Below, piece after piece: positions 42,461-49,148 of a stretch of 64,000 nucleotides of DNA; position 1 is the stretch's first letter, and every line of letters begins with the position of its first letter. The notes under the pieces are model-generated. The model did no database searches. It saw only the letters and a list, made by a program, of their open reading frames with translations, and had not been told where the DNA came from. This stretch comes from Bacteroidaceae bacterium. GTDB lineage: Bacteria > Bacteroidota > Bacteroidia > Bacteroidales > Bacteroidaceae. The stretch is from the NCBI GenBank assembly GCA_017464345.1, contig JAFUAH010000030.1:17666-81665 (forward strand), read 5' to 3'. The position numbers were made by a program, and so were the translations under genes.

Positions 42461-43021
42461 TTACAAATCATCTATGTCTAACACAAGGCCAACCATTACA
42501 CGATGGCTGGGGCTACCAAATTTCTTGAAGCTAAAGTCGCATTCGTATCCGGCTGCAATACCCCATTGCTTCCCAAGCAGAGTACAGACACGGGGAGACA
42601 CCCCCATGTAGCCGTAGTTGTCCTTTACTTCCTTGCCCAAAATGCGTATGGACGAATGGCCATAGCCCACCATGGCACGACCTTCCACATAGAAATGCTT
42701 CCCAAGGAAGTAGCGGTAATTGGCTCCCACAGGCACCTGTATGGCCAAGAAATCGCTTTTATTCCACAAGAATTCGAGACCTAGTAAGACATGTTTGATA
42801 ACACCATTGACGCCTGCCGAGCCGCCCGACATCTTGCCATTGGCAAAAGGAAAACCGTAATGCAATTCGTAACTCGACTGGCGTTTTTGTAATTCCTGAT
42901 TCTCGTCTTGTTTTGATTCGAATTTCAAATCAGTTACGTCCTGACCAAGGGAAGAGGTTTCCTGCCCTAAGACATTCCCCCCGACTATCAGGAGAAATGA
43001 CAAGATAAAAATCTTTTTCAT
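42461..43021 (-). CDS. Outer-membrane beta-barrel-like protein
   Basis: 186 aa with a signal peptide (VLGQE), a charged stretch (residues 30-48) and strands typical of a small outer-membrane barrel (VIKHVLLGLEFLW, LAIQVPVGANYRYFLGKHFYVEGRAMVGYG, WGIAAGYECDFSFKK, HRVMVGLVLDID). There is no catalytic motif. It sits between the GLUG-type surface protein and the lipocalin-like lipoprotein with short gaps on both sides, so the three are probably co-transcribed. Confidence 0.6.
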   Translation of the reverse strand: MKKIFILSFLLIVGGNVLGQETSSLGQDVTDLKFESKQDENQELQKRQSSYELHYGFPFANGKMSGGSAGVNGVIKHVLLGLEFLWNKSDFLAIQVPVGANYRYFLGKHFYVEGRAMVGYGHSSIRILGKEVKDNYGYMGVSPRVCTLLGKQWGIAAGYECDFSFKKFGSPSHRVMVGLVLDIDDL

Positions 43022-43032
43022 CGTTACTATTT

Positions 43033-44568
43033 TTATTTTACGGCTATCTTTTTTCCACCAATGATGTAAAGACCTCGAGGAAGGCCTTCGGTATCAGTAG
43101 TGTTGGAGCGTATCAATTGACCATTGAGGTTATAAATGTTTTTGTCGGTACCGTTTTGAATGGTTTTATCAGTGAATGGTATATTGCTTATGCTATTTGC
43201 TAATTCGTTATCCACCCAGGCCAGTGTAGGAAATCCGTCGCTGCCAAACTTCCATTGACTATAGTTCCTTCCCAATCTCTTTGCATTGGCATTCAATTCA
43301 TCAAGGAATGATTGCTGCTTCATTTCCTTTCGTGTCAGTACTTTGTTGTTTCCTGCGTCAGAATATGTGTATTTATGAGAAAATGAAGGGGAAAATATAT
43401 CACAGGTAGTTTCGAGATAGGCACAATTTTGGATAAAATGTGATTTATTATAACCCCCAGAGATTGCACCATAGCCTTCGGTATTATCATTATTCCTTGC
43501 TTCACATTGTATATCCCCATAATTAACACAACCATCAATACAACACCATTGCATACCCCCCCCAATACCACCAGTTTTATTAGAAATAGATTGTATAGTT
43601 GCATGATTTACACAATTATTAATATGACTATCCATGTCATCTGCTTCGAGAGCTCCGATATCGAATTTCCAAGCGCAAATAAAACTTGTATATCCATTAT
43701 TAATTTCTCCGATTATCCCACCTGCTGTACCGTTGTTAAATCCAGTGTACTCCACGGTTCCAAAATTGCAGCAATCGAAGATGTCATAGAAGTTTTTATA
43801 TTTATCACTTGCAAATGGGATGTAATACTCCCCAATTATCCCTCCCAAGCATAGGCCATAAGATGCAGATTTTTCCCTAAAGCCGGAAATATGTCCCCAA
43901 TTAGCACACTTGGAAACACTGCCGCCTTTATCCATTTCACCACAAATTCCCCCACAACAGAACCCATTTTTATTGCTACTATACACAGCGGCTTCTATCG
44001 TGGCAAAATTAAGGCAATAGGATATGTTAGGAATATAGTCTTTGTTGTTGATGGTAATTGTCTCGGCAATCCCGGCAACGCTTCCCATAGTGGAGTTACT
44101 GCCAAAATACGAGTCTCTAATAGCCAGATTCTTTACAGTACCGCTCAAATAAGCAAATAGTCCTTTCGGCGTTTCACCTTCATGATTGATGTATAGGCCA
44201 TATATGGAGTGGTGGTCACCGTCGAGCGTACCGCAGAAATGGGTCTTCTCTGTCCCAATAGGCTTCCACTCCTCAAAACTCTTACTATTCTCCTCGTTCA
44301 GATTGCCATTCTCATCCAACACTCCATTGTTTACCATAATGTTGTTGGTCAGCAGGAAGAATTCTTCACGGTAGGTCATTCCCTTTTCTACATCGTCAGC
44401 CAGTTTCCGCAGGTCTGCTGCGGATTGGATGAGGTAGGGTTTGAGTTCTGTCCCTTCTCCCTGGAATTCGTCAGACACGGTTCCGCGCACCTGTGCTGTG
44501 GAACGGGATGCAAAAAGCAGCATGGCCGCGATTGCCATCATGTAGTTTAGAATCTTTTTCATACGCAA
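43033..44568 (-). CDS. GLUG-repeat surface protein with sorting-like tail
   Basis: 511 aa with a signal peptide (FASRSTAQ). After an N-terminal ELKPYLIQSAADLRKLADDV segment it has many GLUG-like repeats, GxxGGIxGE followed by CxNxGxI (CCGGICGEMDKGG, GGIIGEINNGY, CVNYGDI). The C-terminus is the Por-type tail (IYNLNGQLIRSNTTDTEGLPRGLYI, ending KKIAVK). GLUG repeats occur in adhesins and IgA-protease-like surface proteins. The gene is much more AT-rich than its neighbours, a sign of separate origin. Met1 or Met3 could be the start. Confidence 0.75.
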   Translation of the reverse strand: MRMKKILNYMMAIAAMLLFASRSTAQVRGTVSDEFQGEGTELKPYLIQSAADLRKLADDVEKGMTYREEFFLLTNNIMVNNGVLDENGNLNEENSKSFEEWKPIGTEKTHFCGTLDGDHHSIYGLYINHEGETPKGLFAYLSGTVKNLAIRDSYFGSNSTMGSVAGIAETITINNKDYIPNISYCLNFATIEAAVYSSNKNGFCCGGICGEMDKGGSVSKCANWGHISGFREKSASYGLCLGGIIGEYYIPFASDKYKNFYDIFDCCNFGTVEYTGFNNGTAGGIIGEINNGYTSFICAWKFDIGALEADDMDSHINNCVNHATIQSISNKTGGIGGGMQWCCIDGCVNYGDIQCEARNNDNTEGYGAISGGYNKSHFIQNCAYLETTCDIFSPSFSHKYTYSDAGNNKVLTRKEMKQQSFLDELNANAKRLGRNYSQWKFGSDGFPTLAWVDNELANSISNIPFTDKTIQNGTDKNIYNLNGQLIRSNTTDTEGLPRGLYIIGGKKIAVK

Positions 44569-45147
44569 GATGTTTATAAGTTTCTTTTTTGCCTATAAAC
44601 ACCTCGGAGTCGGCAAGTTGGTTCTTTAAGGTTAGGTTTGCTGTATATACAGAAAAGGCGCAGGTGTCTGTTTCTCCGTCCATCCTGGACTCGCAGGCCT
44701 TCGCATTGCCCTCATCACACAGGATAGACAACGCAGTTAGCCCACGCCCGTACGATTATACAGGAGTCCTATTTGCTGAAAAACAGGTATATAAACGTAC
44801 CACGCAGACGCTTCGTTGTCGATTTGCCTGCTGTGATGATTGGAAGTTGCGAAGTTCACGAGTCACAACGACAAACGTCCGAAAACGTCTCTCTTAGTAT
44901 ATAAGACCGCCCGCTCCACCCTCTCGCCGAAGGTAACTGCGGTAGGGCAAATGTAGTGCTTTTCTTGTAAGTGGCCAAATTTTTTGCACTCTTTTTTCTT
45001 ATTCCGGAAATTTAGATGCTACACAGAGTGCTTCGCCGTGCCGTCTGGCTCTGTACAAGACCGTCAGGTCTCTCTTGCCCCCCTTCTCTCTCTGAAAAAA
45101 ACGAATACGCTGTACTCTCTGTGTCCTCTGTGGTTGAAAAAAGCAAA
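44569..45147. other. Non-coding gap with CTCTGTG-type repeat
   Basis: 579 bp without a convincing gene. The short frames on either strand (for example 44589-44897 plus and 44471-44731 minus) have no recognisable content or start signals. The left part is the leader of the GLUG gene; no known riboswitch is recognised. The right part (about 45014-45145) carries CACAGAG and CTCTGTGTCCTCTGTGG words and a GACCGTCAGGTCTCTC hairpin similar to the element at 16738-16895. Confidence 0.5.
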
Positions 45148-45546
45148 CTATCCCCGATAGAGGCGCCAGCCGGCCATGATGTCCGGCACGTGGGGCGGAC
45201 GACCGTTCTCGATGCGGCTGATGGCAGCCACGAGGGGCACCATGTGGCAGACGTCTATCGGATTGACCTCATCGTCGGGCGAGAAGCCCGTGAGGGCACA
45301 GACGCGGGCGGTGTAGAGCTGGCTGTCGGCACCGGCAGCGTCGGGAGCCCAGTAGGTAAGTATGCGCTCCAGGGTGTCGCGACGGCTAATCCAGACAAGG
45401 TTCCGGATGGTGACGAAGGCTGCACGATAACCATAGACGAGGCTGCGGAACTGGAGGTAGTGCGGGTCGGTCTGCTGGGGTGTGAGCCCCTGCGTGATGT
45501 CGCCCGTGTGTCTCAGGCGAAGCGGATTGTTGTTCTTCATTGTCAT
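45148..45546 (-). CDS. Structural protein P5-like family protein
   Basis: 132 aa, no signal peptide. The N-terminal KNNNPLRLRHTGDITQGLTPQQTDPHYLQF and the RSLVYGYRAAFVTIRNLV segment match the Bacteroidetes 'structural protein P5' family, which regularly follows an HU-like DNA-binding gene. The name comes from a phage-related annotation; its cellular role is unknown. It is the third gene after the HU-like protein and the smalltalk peptide. Confidence 0.72.
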   Translation of the reverse strand: MTMKNNNPLRLRHTGDITQGLTPQQTDPHYLQFRSLVYGYRAAFVTIRNLVWISRRDTLERILTYWAPDAAGADSQLYTARVCALTGFSPDDEVNPIDVCHMVPLVAAISRIENGRPPHVPDIMAGWRLYRG

Positions 45547-45618
45547 TTTTCTTTTTTTCTGTTTTTCAAATTCCTGCCCGGCTCCGCAGCAGGCGAAGCC
45601 GAGCAGGGCAAGAATTGT

Positions 45619-45726
45619 TCACCGTCCCACGCAACTGGCGGCACTGCCGGCAGTGAGGGCTGCCACGAGGGCAGAAAGGAGGTTCAGGAGGAACTGTCCG
45701 AGTTTCTTTCTAACTTCTTTTTTCAT
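45619..45726 (-). CDS. Smalltalk-family small protein
   Basis: A 35-aa ORF with the layout of the Bacteroidetes 'smalltalk' peptides: a basic N-terminus (MKKEVRKKLGQ), a hydrophobic helix (FLLNLLSALVAALTAGSAA) and a C-terminal SCVGR. The Cys after AAS resembles a lipobox. Sitting between an HU-like gene and a P5-like gene is the usual neighbourhood for this family. It is too short for routine gene calls. Function unknown. Confidence 0.82.
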   Translation of the reverse strand: MKKEVRKKLGQFLLNLLSALVAALTAGSAASCVGR

Positions 45727-45750
45727 ACTTTATTCCGTTTTCAGGGTTGA

Positions 45751-46275
45751 TTAATCGGTCACGTCGCCGTCTTCGCCCGTTCCGTAGTGCCCAGCGTCGG
45801 CATCGCCGTCCTCAGCAGGGGTGGTGCCCAGCACTTCGTCCACGGCCTCGCGCATGTTCTTGCGCCCCAGGGCCTGGATTTCGCGGGTGGCTACCTGACG
45901 AAAAGAGGCTTCGCCGAGCAGGCTCTTGAATTCGTCGCTCGCGGCCCAGCGTACGTTCACGCCCGTTATCAGGCTGGGGGTGAAGGTGTCGGCCGACTCA
46001 GCGCCCTCGCTGGAGAGAGTGACGAAGAAGGCGCCCATGTCTCCGAGCTGAATCTTGTGGCCGAGGAGCAGATTTTCGCGGATGCAGGCCACGGTGTCGG
46101 TGAGGATGCCCATGATGGTGCCCTTGGAGAAGGGAGACCCGTGAGCGGCCACGTGGCCGGCCAGTTCCTTCAGGTCCAGGAGGTCCTGATACTGCGCGAT
46201 GGGATAGACGCGCTTTTCTGAATTCTTGTCCGAGGGGTTGGACAAACGTGCGGATAGACTGTAATTGATTGCCAT
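45751..46275 (-). CDS. HU-like DNA-binding protein (Bacteroidetes type)
   Basis: 174 aa. The body (residues about 1-140) is an HU/IHF-like fold as in the Bacteroidetes 'HU-family' paralogues: ELAGHVAAHGSPFSKGTIMGIL, then NLLLGHKIQLGDMGAFFVTLSSEGAESAD and FRQVATREIQALGRKN. The last 30 residues are acidic (AEDGDADAGHYGTGEDGDVTD). Probably a nucleoid-associated regulator. It leads the unit with the smalltalk and P5-like genes and has two long direct repeats upstream of its promoter. Confidence 0.8.
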   Translation of the reverse strand: MAINYSLSARLSNPSDKNSEKRVYPIAQYQDLLDLKELAGHVAAHGSPFSKGTIMGILTDTVACIRENLLLGHKIQLGDMGAFFVTLSSEGAESADTFTPSLITGVNVRWAASDEFKSLLGEASFRQVATREIQALGRKNMREAVDEVLGTTPAEDGDADAGHYGTGEDGDVTD

Positions 46276-46381
46276 AGTTTTTTTAAGTTTTTAGGTTGTT
46301 GATGTTTTTGTGTTTTTTTAAGTTGTTAAAGTTCTCTTTTGTCATTGGCCTCTGACAGGGGTTGTGGTTCGAATCACGATG

Positions 46382-46410
46382 CAAAGTTACGACATGGCGC
46401 AGGGGGCAAT
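46382..46410 (-). promoter_or_regulatory. Promoter of HU-like gene
   Basis: Minus-strand ATTG (46407-46410), 17-bp spacer, TAACTTTG (46382-46389). It implies a leader of about 100 nt, T-rich on the plus strand. Confidence 0.6.
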
Positions 46411-46466
46411 GTCGCGATTTGTACGTTAATGTACGAAACTGTCACGATTTGTACGTTAATGTACGT
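46411..46466. promoter_or_regulatory. Two 30-bp-spaced direct repeats, probable operator
   Basis: GTCnCGATTTGTACGTTAAT plus GTACG occurs at 46411 and 46441 with one mismatch. Each contains the near-palindrome GTACGTTAATGTAC. They lie directly upstream of the -33 box of the HU-like gene, the position of an activator or autoregulator site. Confidence 0.65.
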
Positions 46467-46499
46467 TTCCCACGCGACCACTGAAAAGTCAGCTGGGGC

Positions 46500-46660
46500 A
46501 GGGAGGGAGGAGATATATTATTTATAAGGTACTGCGCGTGTGCGCACGTGGGCAGGTAGAGGCTCCGTCTCGCCCGGGCCTGAGACCAGTCCTGTACGGC
46601 TTGGCTCCCCGACCTGCACGGGACGAAGGTCAGACCCGCACGGGACGGTATCAGCGCTCG
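46500..46660. repeat. GC-rich composite repeat, second copy
   Basis: An AT-rich ATATATTATTTATAAGG stretch, then GCGCGTGTGCGCACG, then several GACCTGCACGGGACG / GACCCGCACGGGACGG words. It has the same parts as 12095-12240 in inverted orientation. Confidence 0.6.
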
Positions 46661-46705
46661 TGGACAAAAATTATTTGCCTATTTTATCATTTTTCTTATA
46701 TTTTA

Positions 46706-46737
46706 TTTGTTGGTTTATAAAATTATTTATAACTTTG
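46706..46737 (+). promoter_or_regulatory. Promoter of small-ORF/DUF4248 unit
   Basis: TTTG at 46706-46709, 20 bp, TAACTTTG at 46730-46737; ATG 45 bp downstream. Confidence 0.8.
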
Positions 46738-46782
46738 CATCAGAAAAATAATCGAACTGATAAACAATTAAATTTCGATACT

Positions 46783-46926
46783 ATGGAAAAGCTCATCCGA
46801 ATCATGACCAACAACCGCACTGCCAACGAGCAGACCAACCTGGTAGAGAATATGAACGAACTGATGGAACTGGCCGGAGTGACTGCCGTCTGCATGATGG
46901 TGCTGGTGGCCATGACCGTCTTCTGA
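46783..46926 (+). CDS. Small predicted membrane protein
   Basis: A 47-aa ORF starting MEKLIRIMTNNRT, with a C-terminal hydrophobic segment (LAGVTAVCMMVLVAMTVF) reaching the end of the protein. The ATG lies a normal distance after a good promoter, and the DUF4248 gene starts 9 bp downstream, so it is very likely expressed. I do not recognise the family. The layout (polar head, tail anchor) would allow a small membrane-associated regulator. Confidence 0.6.
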   Translation: MEKLIRIMTNNRTANEQTNLVENMNELMELAGVTAVCMMVLVAMTVF

Positions 46927-46935
46927 GGCTGACCC

Positions 46936-47172
46936 ATGAAACATACGGAGTACATGCCACCCCACACCACGGGGTGGAGCAAGGGAGAACTGGCCGTGGC
47001 CTATTTCCCCAACAGCGTGAGCCCGGATGCGGCACGCCGCAGCCTGCAACGCTGGATACAGATGAACCCGGAACTGACAGCACAACTCCGGGAATGCGGC
47101 TACCAGAGCCGACAGCACTCCTTCACACCCCGCCAGGTGGAAATCATCTTCAGCATTCTGGGGGAACCGTGA
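46936..47172 (+). CDS. DUF4248 protein
   Basis: 78-aa cytoplasmic protein with the DUF4248 pattern: WSKGELAVAYFPNSVSPDAARRSLQRWI, then LREC-GY and the C-terminal FTPRQVEIIFSILGEP. It looks like a small HTH-type DNA-binding protein. In many Bacteroides genomes it is found next to HU-like/P5 or amidase groups, as here, where it is divergent from the HU-like gene. Confidence 0.8.
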   Translation: MKHTEYMPPHTTGWSKGELAVAYFPNSVSPDAARRSLQRWIQMNPELTAQLRECGYQSRQHSFTPRQVEIIFSILGEP

Positions 47173-47223
47173 AGAGAATGAAAAATGAAGAGTGGGGAGA
47201 ATGAAGATTCAAGAATTATTCCG

Positions 47224-47231
47224 TATCTTTG
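47224..47231 (+). promoter_or_regulatory. -7 box of LtaS-like gene
   Basis: TATCTTTG, 20 bp before the ATG at 47252; it excludes the upstream in-frame starts at 47192 and 47201. Confidence 0.6.
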
Positions 47232-47251
47232 CCGTGAAAAACGCAAAGACG

Positions 47252-49069
47252 ATGAAACAGAGAATCTCCTTCCTACTGAAAACCTACGGACTCACCGTGG
47301 CCCTGTTCCTCGTGGCCAAGCTGGTCTTCATGTACTGCAACCGGGCCGACCACCCCTTCACCCTGGGCGACGTGGCCGACGTCCTGCGCCACGGACTGAC
47401 GCTCGACCTCTCCACGGGACTCTATTTCCTGGTGGTGCCGCTGCTGCTCACCATCGTCAGCATCTGGTACGTGGGGCGCAGTCTCTGGGTGGCACTGAGG
47501 GTGTGGTTCACCGCTGTGGCCGCAGCCTTCGCCCTGGCCTTCGCTGCCGACACGGCACTCTACCCTCACTGGGAGTTCAAGCTCGACGCCACCTGTCTGC
47601 AATATCTCACCAACCCCGCCGGAGCTGCCGCCAGCGTGCGCTGGGGATGGCTCGTAGCGGGACTTGTCGGGCTACTGGGCCTCATAGGTCTCCTCACCTG
47701 GCTCCACTGGCTGCTGGTGCCCGACCTGCGCCCCCTGAAGGGACGACGCGACAAGGCCATCTACGGCGGCCTGTGCATCGCGGCCACTCCGCTGATTTTC
47801 ATAGGCATACGCGGCGGCCTGGACAAATCGACCACCAACATCGGACAGGTCTATTACTCCCAGACCCCCTTCCTCAACCACTCGGCCGTGAACCCCGTCT
47901 TCAGCTTCCTTTCATCGTTCGAGAGCACCATGCGCTCCGACGTCCAGTACCACTACTTCACGGACGAGGAGTGTGCACGGCTGCTCGAAGGGCTGTTCCC
48001 CACCGAGACTGTCCGCCCCGACACCCTCTTGCGCACCCAGCGGCCCAACATCATCCTGGTGATGCTGGAAAGTGCAGCCGGACAGTTCACGAAAATCGGC
48101 GGACGCGACGACATCATGCCTCACTTCAACCGGATGACGGACCAGGGCATCTACTTCTCGCAGTGCTACGCCAACTCCTTCCGCACCGACCGCGCCACCG
48201 TGAGCATCTGGGCCGGACATGAGGCCTTCCCCACCATGTCGCTGCAGAAAATTCCCTCCAAAAACCGCTCCCTGCCTGGGCTGGCCCGCTCGTTGCGACA
48301 GGCCGGATACGACACCCACTACTACTACGGCGGCGACATCAACTTCACGAAGAAGAAGAGCTACCTCATCAATGCCGGATTCGAACGGCTGACGGCCAAG
48401 GAGGACTTCACCCGGCAGGAGCAGCGGACAGCCCAGTGGGGCGTGTGCGACAGCATCGTCTTCCACCATATTGCACAGGAGGTGAGCCAGTGGGACGAAT
48501 CGTCAAAAAAGCCCCATCTCATCGGGTATAATACCCTTTCGAGCCACCAGCCGTGGGACGTTCCCACGCACCGGATGGCCGACCCCGTGGAGAATGCCTT
48601 CAACTATCTGGACGGGTGCATGGAACGCTTCATTGCCGACCTCCGTCAGTTGCCCCAATGGGACAACCTGCTCGTCATCTTCGTGCCCGACCACGGCATA
48701 ACGTACCAGGGCGTCGATGAAAACACGGCCCTGAAGATGCACATCCCCGTGCTGTGGATGGGAGGGGCCATTCGCGAGCCTCGCGAAGTGGACATCGTCT
48801 GCAACCAGAGCGACCTGGCCGCCACCCTGCTGGGCCAGCTGGGACTGCCGCACGGCGAGTATCTGTTCAGCCGCGACGTGCTCTCCCAGAACTACACACA
48901 ACCCTTTGCCTACCACACCTTCAACAACGGTTTCTCCCTGCTCGACAGCACCCGCTTCGTGGTCTACGACCTGACCGCCGACCACGCCCTCGTGGGCGAC
49001 GCCCCCGACCTCATCCGGCGCGGCAAGGCCATCCTGCAAGCCACCAGCAAAGATTTAAGTACGCGTTAG
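47252..49069 (+). CDS. LTA synthase/phosphoglycerol transferase-family membrane protein
   Basis: 605 aa with about five N-terminal membrane helices (to residue about 195) and a periplasmic alkaline-phosphatase-superfamily domain. The nucleophile Thr316 lies in RTDRATVSIWAG; metal ligands appear in VMLESAAG, HYYYGGDINF and FVPDHGITY. This layout is that of LtaS-type enzymes, which move phosphoglycerol or phosphoethanolamine onto glycans or lipids. A Gram-negative anaerobe has no LTA, so the acceptor may be a glycolipid or surface glycan. It stands alone before leuS. Confidence 0.82.
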   Translation: MKQRISFLLKTYGLTVALFLVAKLVFMYCNRADHPFTLGDVADVLRHGLTLDLSTGLYFLVVPLLLTIVSIWYVGRSLWVALRVWFTAVAAAFALAFAADTALYPHWEFKLDATCLQYLTNPAGAAASVRWGWLVAGLVGLLGLIGLLTWLHWLLVPDLRPLKGRRDKAIYGGLCIAATPLIFIGIRGGLDKSTTNIGQVYYSQTPFLNHSAVNPVFSFLSSFESTMRSDVQYHYFTDEECARLLEGLFPTETVRPDTLLRTQRPNIILVMLESAAGQFTKIGGRDDIMPHFNRMTDQGIYFSQCYANSFRTDRATVSIWAGHEAFPTMSLQKIPSKNRSLPGLARSLRQAGYDTHYYYGGDINFTKKKSYLINAGFERLTAKEDFTRQEQRTAQWGVCDSIVFHHIAQEVSQWDESSKKPHLIGYNTLSSHQPWDVPTHRMADPVENAFNYLDGCMERFIADLRQLPQWDNLLVIFVPDHGITYQGVDENTALKMHIPVLWMGGAIREPREVDIVCNQSDLAATLLGQLGLPHGEYLFSRDVLSQNYTQPFAYHTFNNGFSLLDSTRFVVYDLTADHALVGDAPDLIRRGKAILQATSKDLSTR

Positions 49070-49113
49070 TGTCGATTTTTAATCCTTAATTTTTAATTCT
49101 TAATTTATTGTTG

Positions 49114-49121
49114 TATCTTTG
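49114..49121 (+). promoter_or_regulatory. -7 box of leuS
   Basis: TATCTTTG, 27 bp before the ATG at 49149. The upstream spacer is a CTTAATT/TTTAATT heptamer tract (49078-49107). Confidence 0.65.
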
Positions 49122-49148
49122 TGCGCGAAAATAAATCACCAAGACAAT

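Noticed and set aside
44569-44760. Riboswitch in the leader of the GLUG gene
   Set aside because: No known aptamer core could be recognised and the downstream gene is not a metabolic or transport gene.
44589-44897. 102-codon plus-strand ORF in the gap after the GLUG gene
   Set aside because: No family likeness, no promoter, and it overlaps an equally weak minus-strand frame in a probable leader region.
46411-46466. CRISPR remnant (two 26-bp repeats)
   Set aside because: The interval between units is only 4 bp, and the location upstream of a promoter fits an operator better.
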